6,537 bases of DNA, taken from a bacterium. GTDB lineage: Bacteria; Actinomycetota; Acidimicrobiia; Acidimicrobiales; Bin134. The notes below the pieces were generated by a model. The model saw only the letters and a list, made by a program, of their open reading frames with translations. It was not told the origin of the DNA and did not search any database. The stretch covers positions 1 through 6,537 of the forward strand of contig JAPPKI010000265.1 of assembly GCA_028820035.1 (NCBI GenBank), read 5' to 3'. How positions within the stretch are numbered: the first letter of the stretch is position 1; the number at the start of each line of letters is the position of its first letter. The position numbers were made by a program, and so were the translations under genes. Shown here piece after piece: positions 1 to 5,827 of the stretch.

Positions 1-640
1 CATCGAGGGTGTCGGCGAACGGTGTCCAACTGGCGATGATGCCGCGTGGCTCCATCGGGGCATTGGTGGCCCGCGACTGGGTGAATGTGCGGGTAAAGAC
101 ATGGGCAGCCGAATCGAACACCGCGTCGAGTTCAGGCGGGTCGTTCGACGGCATCGACTGGGCCTCATTGGAGTCGCGTTCGGGGTGGACCAACTCGGTG
201 TCGTTTTCCAGCGCGGCTAGCGCCCCGATCACAGGTTTCTGAGGCTCGATGTCCAACTCCACCAGGTCGGCCGCATCTCGAGCGGCATACGGGGTGTTGG
301 CTACCACCACGGCCACGGGTTCGCCGACAAAGCGAACATCCCCGTCGGCCAGAGCCCGCAGCGGCGGATACGGCACTTGGTCGCCGATCAGCGCCGCGAA
401 CATTGGCCCGGCCAGCGGATTCAGCTCTGCGGCGGCCAGCACATCGACCACCCCCGGCTGCGCCTTGGCCGCCTTCGTGTCGATGCTGCGGATCACCCCG
501 CGGGCCAAGCTGCTGCGAACGAACCGGGCATGCAGCATTCCCGGCACCCCCGTGTTGTCGATGTAGGTGCCTCGCCCTGCCGTGAGCCGCCGGTCCTCTC
601 GGCGAAGGACGCTCTGCCCGACAAACCTTCCAGCGCTCAC
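1..640 (-). CDS. Xanthine/CO dehydrogenase-family molybdopterin-binding (large) subunit, N-terminal part
   Basis: Large catalytic subunit of a molybdenum hydroxylase (xanthine dehydrogenase / aldehyde oxidase / CoxL superfamily), which hydroxylates a carbon centre with water-derived oxygen through a Mo-cytosine-dinucleotide cofactor. The frame reads from GTG at 640 to the left edge with no stop: 213 residues of a protein that is normally about 750-800. Visible marks are the opening VGQSVLRREDRRLTAGRGTY (residues 7-26), the a/b-hammerhead signature RFVGEPVAVVVA (103-114), and APMEPRG (194-200), which begins the first Mo-binding domain. The GTG start fits the short N-terminus usual before the VG.S..R.ED motif. 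No clear Shine-Dalgarno precedes it, and the SDR stop lies 4 nt upstream, so translational coupling is likely. The residues that separate true CO dehydrogenase (AYRCSFR loop) from other members lie outside the window, so the substrate is unknown and no cox name is justified. The FAD and 2Fe-2S subunits, if encoded here, must lie beyond the left edge. Confidence 0.9.
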   Translation of the reverse strand, partial: MSAGRFVGQSVLRREDRRLTAGRGTYIDNTGVPGMLHARFVRSSLARGVIRSIDTKAAKAQPGVVDVLAAAELNPLAGPMFAALIGDQVPYPPLRALADGDVRFVGEPVAVVVANTPYAARDAADLVELDIEPQKPVIGALAALENDTELVHPERDSNEAQSMPSNDPPELDAVFDSAAHVFTRTFTQSRATNAPMEPRGIIASWTPFADTLD

Positions 641-644
641 TGTG

Positions 645-1412
645 TCATCGAGCCAAGAAGCCGCCGTCGACCGGCAGAGTCACACCGGTTACGAAGCTGC
701 TGGCATCACTGGCCAAAAACAGCGCAACTTCGGCGATCTCCTCGGGCTGCGAGGGGCGTTGCAATGGCACCGAGGTCTCCAGAAACTCCTTCATGAGGGG
801 CTTTACGTCGGTTCCGGGCTCCCGCCCGAAAAACAGCGGCAGCATGGGCGTGTCCACCGGTCCCGGACAGATGATGTTGCACCGGACCTTGGGGGCCAGC
901 GCCAGGGCCACCGACTTTCCGAACGTCACGATCGCCCCCTTGGTCAGGGAGTAGAGGGGTGAGAACGGCGAGCCCACCACACCCGACGTCGAGGCGGTGA
1001 GGATGATCGAAGCATTCCCCGACGCCTCCAACAAGGGCACGGCCCTGGCGACCGTGAAGAAGGCCGATTTCATGTTGATGGCCGCAGTCTCCTCGTAGTC
1101 GGCCTCGCTCATGTCGAGCCCGGCCGGACCGGGAATGCCGGCGTGGGCGTAGAGGACGTCGATTTTGCCGTGAGTCGAGCCAACCTCGGCCATCAGCCCT
1201 TCAATCTGAGCCACATCGCTGACATCAACGGTGAAGGCGCTCGCCGCGCCCCCCGCTCCGGCGATCAAGTCCACTGTCTCAGCGGCGGCTTCGGCGCGAA
1301 GATCGGCCACCACCACATGAGCGCCCTCGGAGGCCATGCGCCTGGCCGCGGCCCGGCCCATGCCTGAACCGGAAGCGGTTATGACCGCTACTCTTCCATC
1401 GAGCACTCCCAT
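645..1412 (-). CDS. SDR-family NAD(P)-dependent oxidoreductase
   Basis: Classical short-chain dehydrogenase/reductase of 255 residues, the usual length, interconverting an alcohol and a ketone with NAD(P)H. Numbered from the chosen start: cofactor loop TASGSGMGR (12-20), VVADLR after strand 2 (34-39) with an Asp suggesting NAD(H) preference, VDVSD (62-66), AHAG (89-92) in place of NNAG, and a catalytic tetrad Asn113, Ser141, Tyr154, Lys158 in YSLTK. CPGPVDTPM follows (182-190), and the C-terminus VDGGFLAR is typical. Start choice: ATG at 1412 is preceded by GGGGG 5 nt upstream and yields the usual short N-terminus MGVLDGRVAVIT. An in-frame ATG at 1442 would add ten residues without a ribosome site and leave only 42 nt for two divergent promoters. 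It is first in the leftward operon, with the Mo-hydroxylase subunit 4 nt downstream, which suggests successive oxidations of one substrate (inference). Two motif departures are listed in the findings. Family assignment is firm; the substrate is unknown. Confidence 0.92.
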   Translation of the reverse strand: MGVLDGRVAVITASGSGMGRAAARRMASEGAHVVVADLRAEAAAETVDLIAGAGGAASAFTVDVSDVAQIEGLMAEVGSTHGKIDVLYAHAGIPGPAGLDMSEADYEETAAINMKSAFFTVARAVPLLEASGNASIILTASTSGVVGSPFSPLYSLTKGAIVTFGKSVALALAPKVRCNIICPGPVDTPMLPLFFGREPGTDVKPLMKEFLETSVPLQRPSQPEEIAEVALFLASDASSFVTGVTLPVDGGFLAR

Positions 1413-1484
1413 TGAAACCCCCGTGAGCAAGAACTCTTCCATTTACGATGATCGATTTAGCCGTCGCAGCAAGGAAAGAACGCC
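1413..1484. promoter_or_regulatory. Divergent intergenic promoter region with AT-rich island
   Basis: This is the only true intergenic gap in the window, 72 nt between the two divergent genes, so it must hold promoters for both operons unless transcription reads in from outside. Bases 1441-1460 are strikingly AT-rich (6 of 20 G or C) against a GC-rich background. TACGAT at 1444-1449 fits the loose actinobacterial -10 pattern TANNNT for rightward transcription. I could not find a -35 at proper spacing for either direction. The island has the arrangement ATTTA-CGATGATCG-ATTTA (1441-1459), a small palindrome (arms CGAT/ATCG) between direct repeats, which could be an operator. No regulator gene is present in the window. 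The existence of a promoter region is well supported by layout; the individual elements are tentative. Confidence 0.5.
1418..1422 (-). promoter_or_regulatory. Ribosome binding site deciding the SDR start
   Basis: On the minus strand this reads GGGGG, five bases before the ATG at 1412, a usable purine-rich Shine-Dalgarno site. No comparable sequence precedes the alternative in-frame ATG at 1442, so the downstream start is preferred. Confidence 0.5.
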
Positions 1485-2741
1485 ATGGACGCACATGACC
1501 CGCTAGACGGCCTGAAGATTATCGACTGCGATTCCCACTTCACCGAGCCGCCCGAGCTGTGGACGGCCCGTGCCCCCGCCGCCATGCACAACCGAGTGCC
1601 CGTGCAGAAGACGGTTGACGGCGTCACCGCGTGGTATCTGGACGGCGAGCTGTGGGCCAGCACCGGCGGGAACACCATCCAAACCGGGCACAAGAAGATC
1701 CTGGGCAGCCACGTGGTTCAGCCCTTCGACGTCATCGACACCAGCGCATGGGCCGTAAAGGAGCGCCTCGAGCTGTGCGATGAGATCGGGATCCATGCCC
1801 AGATCCTCTACCCCAACGGCGTCGGCTTCTCTTCCAACCACGTCTTCGCCATCGATGATCTGGCCCAACGGCGCATGGTTCTGGAGATCTACAACGACTT
1901 CTTCGTCGACGTGCAGCACGAGTCCAACGGCCGGCTGTTCCCCCAGGCCATGCTCCCGATCTGGGACATGGAGTTCACCGTGGCCGAGATGACCCGGCTG
2001 CTGGACAAGGGCATCACCGGGTTCACCCTCTCCGACAAGCCTGAGATGGTGGGCCTCCCCGAGCTGTGGGAGCCCTACTTCGCCCCCATGTGGGACCTGT
2101 TCAACCAGTCGGGAGCGGTGGCCAACTTCCACATCGGCGCCGGCATGAGCCGCGCCGAGATGGAGAGCATCCGAGGTGCCCGCTTCCAGCAGGCCCGGGT
2201 GGGCGGTGAGGCCGGATCCGATGACCTGCCCCGGCCCATTCCCGTGGCCCCCAACACCTGGTGGGGACAGTTCGACCATCAGCGTCGCCTCGCCATCCAC
2301 GCCACCCAGATGTACATGAGCAATGTGCGCATCATCGTCAACCTGTGCATGAGCGACCTCTTCGATCTCTACCCCAACCTCAAGATCGTCTCAGCCGAGA
2401 GCGGCATAGGCTGGGTCCCGTTCATCCTCGAAGCCCTCGAGTACCAATACGACGAGATGGTCACCGAGGCCCACGAGCTGGCGCTCAACGCCCGCCGTCC
2501 CCGGGAATATTTCAACGACCACATCTGGGTCATGTTCTGGTTTGAAAAGTCGGCCCCAGCCAAGCTCATCGAAGACGTGGGAGTCAACAACGTGCTGGTG
2601 GAAACCGATGTTCCCCACCCGACATGCCTCTACCCATCCACCCGAGAGCACTTCGCCCAAGTGCTGGCCGGTGTCGATCCCCATGTGCGGCGTCGGGTGC
2701 TCCAGGACAACGCCGCCGAGCTCTACGGGATCGAGGTCTAA
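1485..2741 (+). CDS. Amidohydrolase-superfamily (amidohydrolase 2 / ACMSD-like) metal-dependent hydrolase or decarboxylase
   Basis: A 418-residue TIM-barrel metalloenzyme of the amidohydrolase 2 family (PF04909 type), whose members hydrolyse C-N or C-O bonds or decarboxylate aromatic and related acids (ACMSD, 5-carboxyvanillate decarboxylase). Likely metal ligands can be read in order: Asp16-x-His18 in IIDCDSHFTEP, His216 in NFHIGAG, Glu305 in SAESGIGW, and Asp375 in ETDVPHPTCLYP. The C-terminus VLQDNAAELYGI is the usual closing helix of the family. The start at 1485 is supported by AAGGAA at 1471-1476, 8 nt upstream. No signal peptide or membrane segment is seen, so it is probably cytoplasmic. 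It opens the rightward operon; the next gene starts 8 nt after its TAA. The length exceeds minimal ACMSD proteins (about 330), with an extra segment around residues 30-85 before the first conserved helix. The family is clear; hydrolase versus decarboxylase and the substrate are open. Confidence 0.93.
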   Translation: MDAHDPLDGLKIIDCDSHFTEPPELWTARAPAAMHNRVPVQKTVDGVTAWYLDGELWASTGGNTIQTGHKKILGSHVVQPFDVIDTSAWAVKERLELCDEIGIHAQILYPNGVGFSSNHVFAIDDLAQRRMVLEIYNDFFVDVQHESNGRLFPQAMLPIWDMEFTVAEMTRLLDKGITGFTLSDKPEMVGLPELWEPYFAPMWDLFNQSGAVANFHIGAGMSRAEMESIRGARFQQARVGGEAGSDDLPRPIPVAPNTWWGQFDHQRRLAIHATQMYMSNVRIIVNLCMSDLFDLYPNLKIVSAESGIGWVPFILEALEYQYDEMVTEAHELALNARRPREYFNDHIWVMFWFEKSAPAKLIEDVGVNNVLVETDVPHPTCLYPSTREHFAQVLAGVDPHVRRRVLQDNAAELYGIEV

Positions 2742-2749
2742 GCGCTTCC

Positions 2750-3829
2750 ATGCAGTTCGGCATGATCATTAGCGACGTGCCGCGTGACGTAGACCCCATC
2801 GAGCAGTTCGACGGCATTCTGCGCCAAGTGGAGGCCGGGCAGCGCAATGGCCTCAGCCACTTCGTCATAGGGCAGCACTTCCTATATGGGGACCTGCGCT
2901 GGCTCCAGCCGGTTCCCCTCTTGGCCCGCCTGGCTGCCGAGATCGATGACCACGTACGGCTAGCCGCCACCGTGCTGCTGGCCCCCAAGTACCACCCCGT
3001 GATCCTGGCCGAGGAACTGGCCACCCTCGACATCGTTACCCGGGGAAGGCTGGACGTCGGCTTAGGACTGGGATACCGCAGTGAAGAGTTCGACTTGATG
3101 AATGTTCCGTTCAACAATCGTGTGAGCCTGTTCGACGAGTGCCTCGACATCATGAAGCTGTGCTGGGCCATGGAGGACTTCGACTACCACGGCCAGCATT
3201 GGCAAATTCAGGGAGCGACGCCTCATATCCAATGCGTGCAACAGCCCCATCCTCCCCTTTGGTTGGGAGCGCACTCTCGCAAAGGCGCTCGGCGTGCTGG
3301 CGCGGTGGGCGACCGCTTCATCATCCCGCCGGAGTACGAAATCCATGAGATGCGGGTCCGCTTGGGCATCATGGCCGCCGGATTCGCCGATCGGGGCAAG
3401 ACGATGGGCCATCAGCCTCTTCGGCGCAACGCCTTCGTCGGTGCCACCAACGAGGAGGCAAGAGCCAGATTCGTCGAGGTCAGCAAGGAGCGCTACCTCA
3501 CCTATGCCCGCAAGGAACTCGAAATATTGGACGAGGAAGCACTCATGAACAACTTCTTCGAAGAGGTGAAGAGTTCGGTGGCGGTCGGCACGGCCCAACA
3601 GGTGATCGACCACTTCGCCGAGGTGGCCCGCGAACTGCCGATAGATCCGTTCGTGGTGAAGCCCCAGTGGCCCCAGATGCACATCGATGAGGTGATCGAC
3701 TACCTCGACACCATGGGTCGCGAGGTCATCCCCGCCCTGGCCGAAGTCCCACCTATGCCCATCGAGGACATCCCCGCCTCGTTGGCCCCAGTGGCCGACG
3801 AGGTGGCCGAGGCATTGGAGGCAATGTGA
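2750..3829 (+). CDS. Luciferase-like (LLM class) flavin- or F420-dependent oxidoreductase
   Basis: A 359-residue member of the bacterial luciferase-like monooxygenase superfamily, a TIM-barrel fold using FMN or F420 for monooxygenation or hydride transfer. Supporting sequence: MQFGMIISD opening strand (1-9), VRLAATVLLAP (69-79), GRLDVGLGLGYRSEEF (99-114), which is the typical LLM G-R-x(3)-G-x-G-x-G-Y-x(3)-EF signature, HGQHW (147-151), PPLWLGAHS (168-176), and the C-terminal substrate-window segment VGTAQQVIDHF (279-289). An upstream in-frame ATG at 2624 would add 42 arginine- and proline-rich residues lying inside the amidohydrolase, so the ATG at 2750 is chosen; GAGG at 2733-2736 is a weak, distant ribosome site. 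The stop overlaps the start of the thioesterase gene by 4 nt. A tail of roughly 25 residues after residue 333, rich in Pro, Ala and Glu, extends past the conserved fold. The choice between FMN and F420 cannot be made by eye. Confidence 0.92.
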   Translation: MQFGMIISDVPRDVDPIEQFDGILRQVEAGQRNGLSHFVIGQHFLYGDLRWLQPVPLLARLAAEIDDHVRLAATVLLAPKYHPVILAEELATLDIVTRGRLDVGLGLGYRSEEFDLMNVPFNNRVSLFDECLDIMKLCWAMEDFDYHGQHWQIQGATPHIQCVQQPHPPLWLGAHSRKGARRAGAVGDRFIIPPEYEIHEMRVRLGIMAAGFADRGKTMGHQPLRRNAFVGATNEEARARFVEVSKERYLTYARKELEILDEEALMNNFFEEVKSSVAVGTAQQVIDHFAEVARELPIDPFVVKPQWPQMHIDEVIDYLDTMGREVIPALAEVPPMPIEDIPASLAPVADEVAEALEAM

Positions 3830-4632
3830 CCGCAGCTTCGTTCGACGAGGCCATCGCCCATACACCCCTAGGAGACGGGCGATTCCGAACCGCCACTCCC
3901 CCGTCGTGGATGGCCTCGGGGCGCGTCCCGGCCGGACTGGTCGAGGCCCAGCTGTTTGCCGGCCTCGCCGCGGTAGTCGCCGATCCGCAGTATCGGCCCC
4001 TCTCGTTCACCGCCCATCTGCTGCGGGCCCCCGCCGAGGGCGACTACGAGGTGACAACCGACGTGCTTAGAACCGGGAGGACGCTGATCAGCGCGGCGGC
4101 TCGGATCGACCAAGACGGCAAGCTGATCGCCACTGCGCTGGCCAGCTTTGCCACCGATCGGCCCAGCCCCGACTTCGACGAGATGCCGATGCCCGAGGTG
4201 GAACCGCCCACCGCGGGGCGGGAGATTGACGGCTACATCCCCGAGTTCGCCTACCCCTACGGCGACAACATCGTGATGCAGGACCGCCTCGGCCCCAAGC
4301 CGTTCACCGCACCCGACGGTCCCATGGAGCGGGTGGGATGGGCCGGCTTCGCCCAGGCCCGGCCGATCGACGCCCCTGGGCTCTTGATGATCGGCGACAT
4401 CGGAATGATGGGCTGGTGGGCCCGACTCGAAGACATGCACACCACCGCCACCCTCGACCACACCACCCATTTCCGGGCTGACCTCTCCAAAGTCGACGCC
4501 GACGACATGGTGCTATTGCGGTCGCGCACTGGTCTTGTGCGGGGTGGCTACCTCGACTGGGACCTCGACATCTGGGCTCCCGACGGGACGCTTCTGTGCC
4601 AATCCCGCCAATTGCTTGCCATCCTCGGATAA
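3826..4632 (+). CDS. Acyl-CoA thioesterase, TesB-like double-hotdog family
   Basis: A 268-residue protein resembling the TesB / 4HBT_3 acyl-CoA thioesterases, which hydrolyse acyl-CoA to free acid and CoA using two fused hotdog domains. The first hotdog spans about residues 15-110: PAGLVEAQLFAGLA is the central helix, and PLSFTAHLLRAPAEGDYEV, RTGRTLISAAARI and ATALASF are strands. The second spans about 165-268, with ATLDHTTHFR (208-217), a VRGGYLDWDLDIW strand and the QSRQLLAIL end. By motif matching to E. coli TesB (Asp204, Thr228, Gln278), the candidates here are Asp191, Thr209 and Gln262; this is my own alignment by eye and is approximate. The start is GTG at 3826, overlapping the preceding TGA stop by 4 nt (GTGA), with GGAGG at 3817-3821. 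The next gene starts 7 nt after its stop. It probably recycles CoA or releases a product in the pathway. It could instead be a non-thioesterase hotdog protein, but all three candidate catalytic residues are present. Confidence 0.8.
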   Translation: MTAASFDEAIAHTPLGDGRFRTATPPSWMASGRVPAGLVEAQLFAGLAAVVADPQYRPLSFTAHLLRAPAEGDYEVTTDVLRTGRTLISAAARIDQDGKLIATALASFATDRPSPDFDEMPMPEVEPPTAGREIDGYIPEFAYPYGDNIVMQDRLGPKPFTAPDGPMERVGWAGFAQARPIDAPGLLMIGDIGMMGWWARLEDMHTTATLDHTTHFRADLSKVDADDMVLLRSRTGLVRGGYLDWDLDIWAPDGTLLCQSRQLLAILG

Positions 4633-4639
4633 GGCTGCC

Positions 4640-5827
4640 ATGACTCAGCCGAAGCCACTTCGTATCGTCGACTTCTCCACCCACATGTCGGGGCCGCTGG
4701 CCTCGCATCTGCTGGTGGAGATGGGCGCCGACGTCATCAAGGTGGAACACCCGGTTCAGGGCGACGGCAACCGGGGCAACGAGCCCAAAATCGCCGGGAT
4801 CAGCGACCTGCACTTGGCCCTCAACCCCGGCACCCGCAGCATCGCGGTCAGCACCCCCTCGCCCCACTGGGCCGATGTGGTGGCCGGGGTCACTGCCTGG
4901 GCCGACGCGGTGATCGTCGGCGCCCGCCCCAAGGACGCCGTTCGCCGAGGGCTCGACTTCCACACCCTCCTCGAGGCCAACCCGCAGTTGGTTTATTGCG
5001 TGATCTCGGGCTACGGACTGGCCGGGCCGTGGGCCGAGTACAAGGCCCACGGCCAGAACATGGACGCGCTGGCCGGCCGGGTCGAGGTGGAGTGGAACGA
5101 CGGCCAACCCCAAACCAGAGTCGGGTGGCGCTCGGCCGGGGTGCTGCTGGCAGGGGTTTTCGGCGCCATGGGGGTGCTGGCCGCCATCGTCAAGCGAGAC
5201 CGGGGCGGCGGACCCCAGTTCGTACACACCTCCATCTGGAACACCGCACTGTGGTGGAACTGGCGAGACGTGAACACCTGGGTCAACAACGACGAGCCTT
5301 GGCACGAGTACCGCTCGTTGGGATCGCGCTATGCCATGTACGCCACCTCCGACCACCGCGCCCTGCTCATCTGCCCGCTGGAAAAGGTCGCCTGGGAGCG
5401 ATTCTGCGACCTCACCGACCTGCACCAGCTCAGGGAGCGGGGAGAGTGGACCCACAGCATGGACTTCGGATACGACGACGAGTTCCCGCTGATCGCCGAG
5501 GTCATCAGCCGGCGCACCTTCGACGACTGGAACCGCCTCCTCGACGAAGCCGAGATTCCGTTCGCCCCCATACTCACCCTCGACGAGGCGTTCAGCAGCG
5601 ACCACGCCGCCGTCAACCGGGTGCTCCGGGGAACCGAGCTTCCCGGAGGGCGAGTTCAAATGGCCGCTTCACCGGTGCAGCTCTCCTCAAATCCCAACGA
5701 GGCGGCCCAGCCGGACCTTTCCGACCTGCCGCCCCCTCCCGACCTGGGCGCCGACAACGCCGAGATCCTCGCCGAAATCGGATTGGACAAGCTCATCGGA
5801 GAAGACCTCTCCGGAGGCCGGGCATGA
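4640..5827 (+). CDS. Family III CoA transferase (CaiB/BaiF-like) paralogue lacking the catalytic aspartate
   Basis: A 395-residue family III CoA-transferase-like protein, full length for the family (about 390-410). The N-terminus LRIVDFSTHMSGPLASHLL followed by GADVIKVEHP and GDGNRG (7-46) is unmistakable, as is NPQLVYCVISGYGLAGPWA (114-132). Motifs that define active members are altered. The usual NRGK is NPGT (62-65), RPG is RPK (96-98), and the catalytic Asp position (Asp169 in formyl-CoA transferase and in the next gene) aligns without gaps to Gly167 in VGWRSAG. The following TGKGQ-type loop is GGGPQ. The frame is open throughout and codon use matches the neighbours, so this is not a decayed gene. 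The start at 4640 carries TAAGG 5 nt upstream, overlapping the previous stop; an upstream in-frame ATG at 4535 lies inside the thioesterase and is rejected. Its stop overlaps the next start by 4 nt (ATGA), as expected for two subunits of one complex. It may be a structural partner, or it may use other chemistry. Confidence 0.88.
   Translation: MTQPKPLRIVDFSTHMSGPLASHLLVEMGADVIKVEHPVQGDGNRGNEPKIAGISDLHLALNPGTRSIAVSTPSPHWADVVAGVTAWADAVIVGARPKDAVRRGLDFHTLLEANPQLVYCVISGYGLAGPWAEYKAHGQNMDALAGRVEVEWNDGQPQTRVGWRSAGVLLAGVFGAMGVLAAIVKRDRGGGPQFVHTSIWNTALWWNWRDVNTWVNNDEPWHEYRSLGSRYAMYATSDHRALLICPLEKVAWERFCDLTDLHQLRERGEWTHSMDFGYDDEFPLIAEVISRRTFDDWNRLLDEAEIPFAPILTLDEAFSSDHAAVNRVLRGTELPGGRVQMAASPVQLSSNPNEAAQPDLSDLPPPPDLGADNAEILAEIGLDKLIGEDLSGGRA
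5813..5817 (+). promoter_or_regulatory. Strong ribosome binding site of the second CoA transferase
   Basis: GGAGG inside the end of the first CoA transferase gene, six bases before the ATG at 5824. It is the clearest Shine-Dalgarno site in the window and fixes the start within the ATGA overlap. Confidence 0.6.

Noticed and set aside
1..640. Calling the left-edge gene coxL (CO dehydrogenase)
   Set aside because: The diagnostic active-site loop is outside the window, and the visible N-terminal third fits many hydroxylases of the superfamily.
249..962. Several plus-strand open frames opposite the Mo-hydroxylase and SDR genes
   Set aside because: They encode low-complexity Ser/Arg/Pro-rich peptides, while the minus strand reads through continuously with family motifs.
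1503..2300. A 265-codon minus-strand open frame opposite the amidohydrolase
   Set aside because: Repetitive Gly/His/Val composition, no known motif, and complete overlap with a well-supported gene.
2624..2749. Upstream ATG that would extend the luciferase-like protein by 42 residues
   Set aside because: The extension is Arg/Pro/Ala-rich, lies wholly inside the amidohydrolase gene, and precedes the natural first beta strand that starts at MQFGM.
4535..4639. Upstream ATG that would extend the first CoA transferase by 35 residues
   Set aside because: It lies inside the thioesterase gene in another frame; the family N-terminus begins directly after the ATG at 4640, which has its own ribosome site.
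4304..5659. A 451-codon open frame on the minus strand opposite the thioesterase and first CoA transferase
   Set aside because: It lies antisense to two genes with clear family motifs, is rich in Gly, Val, His and Asp as expected for the reverse of GC-rich codons, and shows no recognisable domain.
4640..5827. First CoA transferase as a decaying pseudogene
   Set aside because: There is no stop or frameshift over 395 codons, codon use matches the neighbours, start and stop signals are intact, and the structural motifs are kept.
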